DNA from: Ornithinimicrobium tianjinense
GTDB taxonomy: Bacteria > Actinomycetota > Actinomycetes > Actinomycetales > Dermatophilaceae
DNA: 64,000 nucleotides
Direction: 5' to 3'
Assembly (NCBI RefSeq): GCF_014636495.1
Contig: NZ_BMEM01000001.1
Coordinates: 542,195 to 606,194 of the forward strand
Shown here: positions 57,582-64,000 of the stretch, piece by piece
Numbering within the stretch: the first letter of the stretch is position 1
Layout: each line of letters begins with the position of its first letter
Notes under the pieces: generated by a model
Seen by the model: only the letters and a program-made list of their open reading frames with translations
Told to the model about the DNA's origin: nothing
Database searches by the model: none
Translations under genes and position numbers: made by a program

Positions 57582-58313
57582 ATGACCTCACCGCCGTCGC
57601 GACCGGCCGCGCCCGCCCGTCTGCAGCGTTCCCGGCTCTACGAGCAGATCGTCGAGGAGCTGGTCGCCCACATGCGGACGCACGGCCTGGGCCCCGGCGA
57701 CCGCCTGCCGCCGGAGCGTGAGCTGGCCCAGGCGCTGGGGGTGAGTCGGGCCTCCGTGGCGCAGGCCCTCGTCGCGCTGGAGGTCGTCGGCGTGATCCAG
57801 GTCAGGCACGGGGAGGGCGCGATCGTGCGGCGCCCGGTCGACCCGGGGGCGGCCCTCGTGGACGCGGTCCGCGTGCACCAGGACGCGTTGCCGGACATCA
57901 TCGACGCCCGCTCCGCGCTCGAGGCCAAGCTGGCCTACCTCGCGGCCGAGCGCCGGACCGAGGACGACATGCAGGCCATCGACGATGCGCTCGCCCTCAT
58001 GGAGCGCCAGGTGGCCGCGGGCGAGCGGGGCCTGGAGGGGGACCGCGCCTTCCACGAGGCGGTCACCCGGGCGGGGCACTCTGCGGTCCTCGCCCGGTTG
58101 ATGACCGAGATCGGCGAGCTCATCCTCGAGACGCGCATCGAGTCCCTGTCCCAGCCCGGGCGGCCGCAGGAGTCGCTCGCCAAGCACCGTGCGATCGCGG
58201 AGGCCATCCGGCAGGGTCGTCCCGCCGACGCGGCGCTCGCGATGACCGACCACATCGACCTGGTCTCGGACGTCGCCCTGCTGCGCGAGAGGCGCGAGGA
58301 GGACGACCGATGA
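57582..58313 (+). CDS. GntR-family regulator, FadR/FCD type
   Basis: This 243-aa regulator has the winged helix GPGDRLPPERELAQALGVSR (about 28-47) and RASVAQALVALEVVGVIQVRH, followed by an all-helical FCD effector domain (DARSALEAKLAYLAAERR; the metal or ligand site in FHEAVTRAGHS and HRAIAEAI). It is divergent from the CoA-transferase/TRAP operon and probably represses it. Start ATG 57582 is likely leaderless. The stop overlaps the next gene by ATGA. Confidence 0.9.
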   Translation: MTSPPSRPAAPARLQRSRLYEQIVEELVAHMRTHGLGPGDRLPPERELAQALGVSRASVAQALVALEVVGVIQVRHGEGAIVRRPVDPGAALVDAVRVHQDALPDIIDARSALEAKLAYLAAERRTEDDMQAIDDALALMERQVAAGERGLEGDRAFHEAVTRAGHSAVLARLMTEIGELILETRIESLSQPGRPQESLAKHRAIAEAIRQGRPADAALAMTDHIDLVSDVALLRERREEDDR

Positions 58314-59011
58314 CCAACCGCGCGGCCCAGAACCTGGCGGACCTCGACCGTGAGACCGACCGCCTGCTCGCGACCTGCCGGGTGCTGACGGAGGCCGACC
58401 GAGGCAGCGCCACGCTCTGCCAGGGCTGGGACGTGGCTCACCTGCTGACGCACGTCGCCCGCAACGCGGACTCCCTGAGCAACCTGCTGCTCTGGGCGAC
58501 GGACGGGGTGGAGCGCCAGGCCTACGTCTCGGCCGAGCAGCGGGACGCGGACATCGAGTCGGGCGCCCGGCGCCCGCTCGCGGTCATCGTCGCGGACGTC
58601 AAGGCGTCCGCGGCTCGCTTCCGCGAGCTGGCCGAGGCCATGACCGGCGACGCGGGTCTCGCCGAGGTGGTGACGCGGACGGGCACCGTGGTCAAGGGGC
58701 ACCAGGTCATCGCCATGCGCATCCTCGAGGTGGTCTTCCACCACGTCGACCTGCGCACCGGCTGCGACTTCGACGACGCCGACCCTGACTGGACGCACCG
58801 CACGCTCCGTCGTGGCGCCGCTCAGTGGGAGAGGGCCGGTGACGCGCCCGCCCTGACGCTGAGGCCCGAGGGGATGGACCCCGTGCTGCTGGGGGGCGGC
58901 GGTCCTGACGTGGTCGGAACGGTCGGGCAGCTGCTCCTGTGGCTCGCCCGGGGCGAGGTGCGGGGGCTCTCCTCGGACGCGCCGCTCCCGGTGCCACCCC
59001 CGTGGGCCTGA
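58310..59011 (+). CDS. Maleylpyruvate isomerase family, mycothiol-dependent-type protein
   Basis: This 233-aa protein has the DinB-like four-helix metal-binding fold of actinobacterial mycothiol-dependent enzymes. The first metal His is in DVAHLLTHVARNAD (about 42-55), and the second site is in EVVFHHVDLRTG (about 144-155). The C-terminal sterol-carrier-like domain is present. The family includes maleylpyruvate isomerase of the gentisate pathway, but no gentisate dioxygenase or fumarylpyruvate hydrolase lies nearby. I therefore leave the substrate open. The ATG at 58310 is coupled to the GntR gene with GAGGAGG upstream. Confidence 0.75.
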   Translation: MTNRAAQNLADLDRETDRLLATCRVLTEADRGSATLCQGWDVAHLLTHVARNADSLSNLLLWATDGVERQAYVSAEQRDADIESGARRPLAVIVADVKASAARFRELAEAMTGDAGLAEVVTRTGTVVKGHQVIAMRILEVVFHHVDLRTGCDFDDADPDWTHRTLRRGAAQWERAGDAPALTLRPEGMDPVLLGGGGPDVVGTVGQLLLWLARGEVRGLSSDAPLPVPPPWA

Positions 59012-59035
59012 CCTTTCCAGTTCGGAGGTATGGAG

Positions 59036-59116
59036 ATGCAGTCCCCTGACACGTCCGGGAGCGTCGCCGACGCGGTGCTCGCCCACCTCGCCGACGAGAG
59101 GCGGCCCACGACATGA
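59036..59116 (+). CDS. Small ORF translationally coupled to tarD
   Basis: A 26-aa open frame runs from ATG 59036 to a TGA at 59114-59116. GGAGG at 59024-59028 is the best ribosome site near here and is ideally spaced for this ATG, whereas tarD itself has only a weak GAGAGG. The stop overlaps the tarD start (ATGA), so tarD translation probably depends on it. The peptide is hydrophilic (MQSPDTSGSVADAVLAHLAD, then a basic tail) and matches nothing I know. It may be a leader or a small protein. A second ATG at 59030 is too close to GGAGG. Confidence 0.5.
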   Translation: MQSPDTSGSVADAVLAHLADERRPTT

Positions 59117-60279
59117 GGATCGTCGAGGTGCGTGAGCGCACCTTCCCCATCGCCAGTCAGATCCGCAACGCCTTCATCGACTTCTCGCAGATGACGCTGA
59201 GCCTGGCCGCCGTCGTGACCGACGAGGTCCGCGACGGCCGGCCCGTGGTCGGCTTCGGCTTCAACTCCAACGGCCGCTACGGGCAGGGCTCGCTCATGCG
59301 CGAGCGCTTCGTGCCGCGGCTCACCGGCGCCGACCCCGAGTCCTTGCTCGACGACACCGGGCTGATCGATCCGCACCGCGCCTGGGACGTGATGATGTCC
59401 AACGAGAAGCCGGGCGGGCACGGCGAGCGCTCCGTGGCCGTCGGTGTCCTCGACATGGCTCTCTGGGACGCCCGCGCCAAGCTGGAGGAGCGTCCGCTCT
59501 ACGACCTCCTCGCCGAGCGCCATGGCGACGGCTCCGCCGACCGAAGGGTCTGGGTCTACGCCGCGGGCGGCTACTACCACCCCGGCAAGGGGGACCAGGG
59601 TCTGAAGGACGAGCTGCAGAGCTACCTCGACCGCGGTTACACCACGGTCAAGATGAAGATCGGCGGTGCCACGCTCGCCGAGGACCGCCGGCGCATCGAG
59701 GCCGCGCTGTCGATCCTCGGCCCGGGCCAGAGCCTCATGGTCGACGCCAACGGGCGCTTCGACGCGGAGGAGGCCACGGCATACCTCAGAGCCCTGGAGG
59801 AGTACGACCTCCACTGGTACGAGGAGGCGACCGACCCCCTGGACTACGAGGGCACCCGCGCGGTGGCCGAGGCGCGCACGCGGGTGCCGCTGGCGACGGG
59901 CGAGAACCTCTTCTCCCACCAGGACGCCCGCAACCTTGCGCTCTACGGCGGGCTGGACCCGGAGCGCGACTACCTGCAGTTCGACTGTGCGCTCAGCTAC
60001 GGCCTCGTGGAGTATCTCCGCACGCTCGAGGCGCTGCGGCCGCTGGGCTGGGCGCCGAGCCGGTTCGTCCCGCACGGTGGGCACCAGATGTCGCTCAACA
60101 TCGCCGCGGGTCTGGGGCTGGGCGGCAACGAGTCCTACCCGGACCTCTTCCAGCCCTTCGGCGGCTTCCCCGACGGCGTGCGCGTCGAGGACGGCTGCAT
60201 CACGATGCCCGAGCTGCCAGGCATCGGCTTCGAGGGCAAGTCCGACCTCGCGGAGGTCTGTGCGTCCCTGCTGGAGTGA
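59113..60279 (+). CDS. tarD: D-tartrate dehydratase, enolase superfamily
   Basis: This 388-aa enzyme dehydrates D-tartrate to oxaloacetate. The catalytic set of TarD is conserved: Lys99 (NEKPGGHGERS), Lys182 (KMKIGG), metal ligands Asp211 (VDANGRF), Glu237 (WYEEA) and Glu264 (GENLFSH), and His321 (PHGGHQ). The spacing agrees with the Bradyrhizobium enzyme except for one inserted residue between the second and third ligands. The strongly conserved block SYPDLFQPFGGFPDG is present. The ATG at 59113 is coupled to a tiny upstream ORF. The nearest TRAP and TctA transporters may bring in tartrate or related hydroxy acids. Confidence 0.93.
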   Translation: MRIVEVRERTFPIASQIRNAFIDFSQMTLSLAAVVTDEVRDGRPVVGFGFNSNGRYGQGSLMRERFVPRLTGADPESLLDDTGLIDPHRAWDVMMSNEKPGGHGERSVAVGVLDMALWDARAKLEERPLYDLLAERHGDGSADRRVWVYAAGGYYHPGKGDQGLKDELQSYLDRGYTTVKMKIGGATLAEDRRRIEAALSILGPGQSLMVDANGRFDAEEATAYLRALEEYDLHWYEEATDPLDYEGTRAVAEARTRVPLATGENLFSHQDARNLALYGGLDPERDYLQFDCALSYGLVEYLRTLEALRPLGWAPSRFVPHGGHQMSLNIAAGLGLGGNESYPDLFQPFGGFPDGVRVEDGCITMPELPGIGFEGKSDLAEVCASLLE

Positions 60280-60288
60280 CGGGGTGAC

Positions 60289-60294
60289 TATCGT
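60289..60294 (+). promoter_or_regulatory. -10 box of a leaderless promoter
   Basis: TATCGT fits TANNNT and ends six bases before the ATG at 60301. No ribosome site is present. It is the same arrangement as at several other genes in this window. Confidence 0.4.
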
Positions 60295-60300
60295 GCGGAT

Positions 60301-63144
60301 ATGACGGGCAGGATCGAGGGTCAGCGTGCGGAGGTGACCGGGCACGGCGCCCGCGCCGTGGTCACCGAGCTCGAGCGCGAGCTGGGCGCCGACCGGGTCT
60401 CCACGCGTGCGCTGGACCGGCACGCGCTGGCCCACGACGCGTCCCACTACCTCCTCGTCCCCGCCGTCGTCGCGCGGCCGGAGGACGCGGACCAGGTGGC
60501 TGCGGTGATGCGGGCGTGCGACCGCGCGGGCACGCCGCTGACCTTCCGGGCCGGCGGCACGAGCCTGTCCGGGCAGGCCGTCACGGACGGCGTCCTCGTC
60601 GACGTCCGCCGGCACTTCCGCGGGATGGAGGTCCTCGACGACGGCGCCCGGGTGCGCGTGCAGCCGGGCACCACCGTCGCCGCGGTCAACGCCCGCCTGC
60701 GACCCCTCGGGCGGCGGCTCGGGCCCGACCCGGCCAGCGAGTTCGCCTGCACCGTCGGCGGCGTGGTCGCCAACAACTCCTCCGGTATGCAGTGCGGCAC
60801 CGAGCTCAACACCTACGCCACCCTCGAGTCGCTCGTCGCGGTGCTCCCCACCGGCGTCGTCCTGGACTCCGGGCTCGCGGACGCCGACGAGCGGCTGCGG
60901 CACGACGCCCCGGAGCTGCACGCCGGGCTCCTGCGCCTGCGGGACCGGGTGCGCGGCGACGCCGGGTCGGTGCGCACCGTCCGTCGGCTCTTCGCGCTGA
61001 AGAACACGATGGGCTACGGCGTCAACGCCTTCCTCGACTTCGACGACCCCGCCCAGATCCTGGCTCACCTGATGATCGGGAGCGAGGGCACCCTGGGCTT
61101 CATCGCCTCGGCCACCTTCCGGACCGTGCCGGTGCGCAGCCAGGTCGCGACGGGTCTGCTCCTCTTCGACGACGTCGTCCGCGCCACCTCCGCGGTGCCC
61201 CGGATCGTCGAGGCGGGCACGGCGACGGCCGAGCTCCTCGACGCCGCCTCCCTGCGGGTGTCGGCCCTCGACCCGCTCGCCCCCGCCGCGATCCGTGACC
61301 TCGACGTGGTGGACCACGCGGCACTGCTCGTGGAGTGGCAGGACGACGACGCCGAGCAGCTGACCGGCACGGTGGCGCAGGTCCGCCGTTCCCTGGCCGA
61401 CCTGCCCGTCAGCTCGCCGTGGACCCTGACCCAGGACCCCGGCGAGCGGGCCGCCCTGTGGCGGGCCCGCAAGGCGCTCTACAGCGCGGTCGCCGGAGCC
61501 CGCCCGCAGGGCACCAACGCCCTGCTCGAGGACGTCGTGGTCGCGGTGGACCGCCTGGGGGAGACCATCCTGGAGCTCACGCGGCTCTTCGAGGGCCACG
61601 CCTACGAGGACTCGGTGATCTTCGGGCACGCCAGGGACGGCAACGTCCACTTCATGCTCAACGAGGAGTTCGACGACCCGGCCAGGCTCGACCGCTACCA
61701 GGCCTTCACCGAGGACATGGTGCAGCTCGTCCTGGCGGCGGGCGGGTCGCTCAAGGCCGAGCACGGCACGGGCCGGATCATGGCGCCGTTCGTCCGGCGC
61801 CAGTACGGCGACGAGCTCTACGAGGTCATGTGGGAGCTCAAGCGGCTCGTCGACCCCCGCGGTCTGCTCAACCCCGGCGCGGTCCTCTCCGACGAGCCCA
61901 CGTCATACCTCGCCCACCTCAAGACCGCCCCGCGCGTCGAGGAGGAGGTCGACCGGTGCGTCGAGTGCGGCTTCTGCGAGCCGGTCTGCCCCTCGCGCGA
62001 CCTGACGACGACACCCCGGCAGCGGATCGTGCTGCGCCGTGAGCTCGCGGCCGCGCGGCAGCGGGGTGACGAGGCCCTCGCGGCCGAGCTGGCCGAGCAG
62101 TACGAGTACGACGGCACCGACACCTGTGCCGTGGACGGCATGTGCCTCACGGCGTGCCCGGTGCGGATCAACACCGGTGACCTGACCCGGCGGCTGCGGG
62201 CCGAGGCTTCGGGGCCCGTCGGCGAGGCCGCCTGGCGCACGGCGGCCACGGTGTGGGGCGCCGGCACCACCGTCGCGAGCGCCGCGCTGACCGCCTCGCG
62301 CCTGGCGCCCCGCGTCCCCGAGGCGCTGACCGCGCTCGCGCGGAGGGCGGCGGACCACGATGCGGTCCCGGCCTACGACCGTCGACTGCCGCGCGGCGGT
62401 CGCCGTCGGACGGCGGACCGCGCGGATGACGCCGTCGCGGTGCATTTCGCACCGTGCGTCGGCACGATGTTCGGGCCGGAGCGCGCGACCGGCGGCGTGG
62501 GTCCCGAGCAGGCGCTGCGCACCCTAGCCGCGCGCGCCGGTATGCCGCTGCGCACCCCTGAGGGTCTGGCCGGGCTCTGCTGCGGCACGCCCTGGAAGTC
62601 GAAGGGACGGACCTCCGGGTATGCCGCGATGGCGGCCCGGGTGCTCCCCGCGCTCTGGGCGGCGACCGAGGAGGGGCGCCTGCCGGTGGTGTGCGAGGCG
62701 GCGTCCTGCGCCGAGGGTCTGGTCCAGATGGTCGGGCGCGACCCCGCCTACGCGGGTCTGCGGGTCGTCGACGCCACGGCCTGGGCGGCCGAGCACCTCC
62801 TCGACCGGCTGCCGGTGACCGACCCCGTCGGCTCGGTGGTGGTGCACCCGACCTGCTCCAGCACCCACCTCGGCACGACGGACGCTCTCGTCGCGGTCGC
62901 CCGGCACGTGGGCGGCGACGTCTCGGTCCCGGTGGACTGGGGCTGCTGCGGCTTCGCTGGTGACCGCGGGATGCTGCACCCCGAGCTCACCGCCGCCGCC
63001 ACCGCTCCCGAGGCGACGGAGGTGGGGGCGAAGGCCTACGACGCCTACGTCTCCAACAACCGCACCTGCGAGATCGGCATGACGCGGGCCACGGGTCAGC
63101 CCTACCAGCACGTCCTCGAGCTGCTGGAGCGGGCGACCCGCTGA
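60301..63144 (+). CDS. D-2-hydroxyacid (D-lactate type) dehydrogenase, FAD and Fe-S fusion
   Basis: This 947-aa protein joins a GlcD/Dld-like FAD domain to a GlcF-like Fe-S domain. FAD site: RAGGTSLSGQAV (about 80-91) and GGVVANNSSGMQCGT. The FAD-oxidase C-domain ends near KAEHGTGRIMAPF. Two ferredoxin clusters follow (CVECGFCEPVCP, about 553, and CAVDGMCLTACP, about 611), then CCG motifs (CCGTPWKS, HPTCSSTHLG, CCGFAGDRG) for heterodisulfide-reductase-type clusters. Such enzymes oxidise D-lactate, glycolate or D-2-hydroxyglutarate and feed electrons to the quinone or cytochrome pool. It follows tarD by 21 bp but may use its own promoter. Confidence 0.87.
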   Translation: MTGRIEGQRAEVTGHGARAVVTELERELGADRVSTRALDRHALAHDASHYLLVPAVVARPEDADQVAAVMRACDRAGTPLTFRAGGTSLSGQAVTDGVLVDVRRHFRGMEVLDDGARVRVQPGTTVAAVNARLRPLGRRLGPDPASEFACTVGGVVANNSSGMQCGTELNTYATLESLVAVLPTGVVLDSGLADADERLRHDAPELHAGLLRLRDRVRGDAGSVRTVRRLFALKNTMGYGVNAFLDFDDPAQILAHLMIGSEGTLGFIASATFRTVPVRSQVATGLLLFDDVVRATSAVPRIVEAGTATAELLDAASLRVSALDPLAPAAIRDLDVVDHAALLVEWQDDDAEQLTGTVAQVRRSLADLPVSSPWTLTQDPGERAALWRARKALYSAVAGARPQGTNALLEDVVVAVDRLGETILELTRLFEGHAYEDSVIFGHARDGNVHFMLNEEFDDPARLDRYQAFTEDMVQLVLAAGGSLKAEHGTGRIMAPFVRRQYGDELYEVMWELKRLVDPRGLLNPGAVLSDEPTSYLAHLKTAPRVEEEVDRCVECGFCEPVCPSRDLTTTPRQRIVLRRELAAARQRGDEALAAELAEQYEYDGTDTCAVDGMCLTACPVRINTGDLTRRLRAEASGPVGEAAWRTAATVWGAGTTVASAALTASRLAPRVPEALTALARRAADHDAVPAYDRRLPRGGRRRTADRADDAVAVHFAPCVGTMFGPERATGGVGPEQALRTLAARAGMPLRTPEGLAGLCCGTPWKSKGRTSGYAAMAARVLPALWAATEEGRLPVVCEAASCAEGLVQMVGRDPAYAGLRVVDATAWAAEHLLDRLPVTDPVGSVVVHPTCSSTHLGTTDALVAVARHVGGDVSVPVDWGCCGFAGDRGMLHPELTAAATAPEATEVGAKAYDAYVSNNRTCEIGMTRATGQPYQHVLELLERATR

Positions 63145-63167
63145 ACGGCGCCGACGCCCGGCCCACG

Positions 63168-63173
63168 TAGGAT
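63168..63173 (+). promoter_or_regulatory. -10 box of a leaderless promoter
   Basis: TAGGAT ends eight bases before the GTG at 63182, which lacks a ribosome site. It is a probable leaderless start for bluB. Confidence 0.4.
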
Positions 63174-63181
63174 CCGGCGTC

Positions 63182-63826
63182 GTGGATCTCTACGACGCGA
63201 TCAACCGCCGCCGGGACACCCGGGCCGAGTTCACCGGCGAGCCCGTGCTGGAGGAGACCCTCGCGCGCGTCCTCAGCGCCGCACATGCCGCGCCGAGCGT
63301 GGGGCTGAGCCAGCCGTGGGACTTCGTGCTGGTGCGAGATCTCGAAACGCGGCGCCGCTTCCGTGACCACGTGCTGCAGGAGCGCGAGGTGTTCGCCGGC
63401 ACTCTGCCCCCGGAGCGGGCGGGCACCTTCTCGCGGATCAAGGTGGAGGGGATCTGCGAGGCCAGCTTGGGCGTCGTGGTGGGCTACGACCCGGGTCGCG
63501 GTGGCCAGCACGTGCTCGGGCGGCACGCGATCGCCGACGCCGGTCTCTACTCCGTGTGCTGCGCCATCCAGAACCTCTGGCTCTCGGCGACCGCTGAGGG
63601 CCTCGGGGTGGGCTGGGTCAGCCTCTACCGGGAGGACTTCCTCCGTGAGCTCGTGGGGCTGCCGGCGCACGTGCGCCCGGTCGCGTGGCTGTGCCTGGGC
63701 ACGGTGGCCGACCTGCCGGACATTCCTGACCTGGAGCGGCACGGCTGGCGTCACCGCTCGCCGCTCGAGACCGTCGTGCACGAGGGCCGCTACCGCGGCG
63801 CCGGGCCGCAGGCCACCAGCAGCTGA
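63182..63826 (+). CDS. bluB: 5,6-dimethylbenzimidazole synthase
   Basis: This 214-aa nitroreductase-fold protein cleaves reduced FMN to give 5,6-dimethylbenzimidazole, the lower ligand of cobalamin. Key blocks are INRRRDTRAEF, AAPSVGLSQPWDFVLV, RIKVEGICEASLGVVVGYD, GRHAIADAGLYSVCCAIQNLW and LGVGWVSLYRE. The conserved Asp of the family HxxxMD motif is visible in AIADAGLYS. Other nitroreductases lack this set. The GTG at 63182 is used. No other cobalamin gene is in the window. It faces the TctA gene with a hairpin between. Confidence 0.9.
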   Translation: MDLYDAINRRRDTRAEFTGEPVLEETLARVLSAAHAAPSVGLSQPWDFVLVRDLETRRRFRDHVLQEREVFAGTLPPERAGTFSRIKVEGICEASLGVVVGYDPGRGGQHVLGRHAIADAGLYSVCCAIQNLWLSATAEGLGVGWVSLYREDFLRELVGLPAHVRPVAWLCLGTVADLPDIPDLERHGWRHRSPLETVVHEGRYRGAGPQATSS

Positions 63827-63869
63827 ACCTGGCGCGACCCCGCTCCTGCGGGCCGCGCGCGGTCAGGTT
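63826..63869. terminator. Bidirectional terminator between bluB and tctA
   Basis: AACCTG (63826-63831) pairs with CAGGTT (63864-63869), and the inner CGCG and CCCGC segments pair with their partners around a small loop. The stem is interrupted but long, and the arms overlap both stop codons. Confidence 0.55.
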
Positions 63870-64000
63870 CACTCGATCGCGGGCTTCCTCCGAGTGGCGA
63901 GCAGCAGAGGCACGACGACGGCGGCCACCACCAGAGCCAGGATCGTCGCCGAGATCGGCCGGGTCACGAACGTCGACCAGTCGCCGTCGCTGATGACCAG
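63869..64000 (-). CDS. tctA: Tripartite tricarboxylate transporter TctA, C-terminal part
   Basis: Only the last 43 residues are in the window. They read LVISDGDWSTFVTRPISA, a hydrophobic segment ALVVAAVVVPLLL and a short basic tail, and the stop is at 63869. This is the characteristic end of TctA large membrane subunits. The remaining gene, and probably TctB and TctC, lie beyond 64000. The substrate class is citrate, tartrate or other carboxylates. Confidence 0.75.
   Translation of the reverse strand: MVISDGDWSTFVTRPISATILALVVAAVVVPLLLATRRKPAIE

Noticed and set aside
58310-59011. Maleylpyruvate isomerase of a gentisate pathway
   Set aside because: No gentisate dioxygenase or fumarylpyruvate hydrolase is nearby, and the 3-hydroxybenzoate enzyme here is of the 4-hydroxylating type. 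Family membership alone does not fix the substrate.
58822-61764. A 980-codon minus-strand frame opposite tarD and the FAD dehydrogenase
   Set aside because: TarD and the dehydrogenase retain all catalytic motifs on the plus strand, and the antisense frame has no domain signal.

Overview
The window is a stretch of high-GC actinobacterial chromosome. Three things point there: strong G/C bias at third codon positions, frequent GTG starts with ATGA/GTGA gene overlaps, and a mycothiol-dependent-type enzyme, DUF222/HNH repeats and fused PcaD-PcaC. A Micrococcales organism of the Intrasporangiaceae/Ornithinimicrobium type is my best guess, but this is an inference and not a measured placement. I saw no rRNA, tRNA, CRISPR array, prophage or insertion sequence.

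Layout. 0-2.5 kb: tail of a sugar or tetritol catabolic operon (RpiB-type isomerase, triosephosphate-isomerase paralogue, PPi-type phosphofructokinase). 2.5-8 kb: short-chain dehydrogenase with DoxX protein, small membrane protein, a DUF222/HNH protein and acetoacetyl-CoA synthetase. 8.2-10 kb: secreted metallophosphoesterase. 10.1-16.1 kb: complete ribose operon rbsR-A-C-B-K-D on the minus strand, with a clear promoter, a perfect LacI-type operator and an unusual 14-bp tandem repeat in its leader. 16.1-17.7 kb: DGPF protein with an ECF42-type sigma factor and a matching promoter. 17.8-24 kb: small acidic protein, a shortened phosphoesterase, secreted 5'-nucleotidase, monooxygenase-fold protein, a lipase-like hydrolase, and an orphan contractile-injection spike pair (gpV/VgrG-like plus PAAR).

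24-46 kb is an aromatic catabolic island. A TRAP transporter, quinate/shikimate dehydrogenase and 3-dehydroshikimate dehydratase make protocatechuate from shikimate. PobA makes it from 4-hydroxybenzoate and a MobA-like enzyme from 3-hydroxybenzoate. PcaHG, PcaB and PcaDC then carry protocatechuate to 3-oxoadipate under an IclR regulator. A NitT/TauT-type ABC importer with a ThDP-dependent enzyme of unknown substrate sits inside the island. pcaIJF and a dehydroquinate dehydratase are not in the window. A decayed IclR/LivF remnant flanks the island.

46-48.6 kb: a second DUF222/HNH copy, a DUF4230 protein and a small secreted protein. 48.6-63.8 kb is devoted to organic and hydroxy acids: DHA2 efflux pump, lactate-permease-family transporter, second TRAP system, a fused carboxyltransferase, a class III CoA-transferase, GntR regulator, maleylpyruvate-isomerase-family protein, D-tartrate dehydratase preceded by a tiny coupled ORF, a D-2-hydroxyacid dehydrogenase with Fe-S clusters, BluB and the end of a TctA-type transporter.

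The items I would follow first are the carboxyltransferase/CoA-transferase/TRAP operon without a biotin carboxylase, the orphan spike pair next to a lipase, and the ABC/ThDP module. Several repeats are also notable: the 32-bp tandem array that supplies a start codon, the 14-bp array in the rbs leader, and the over-used word GGCATACC.
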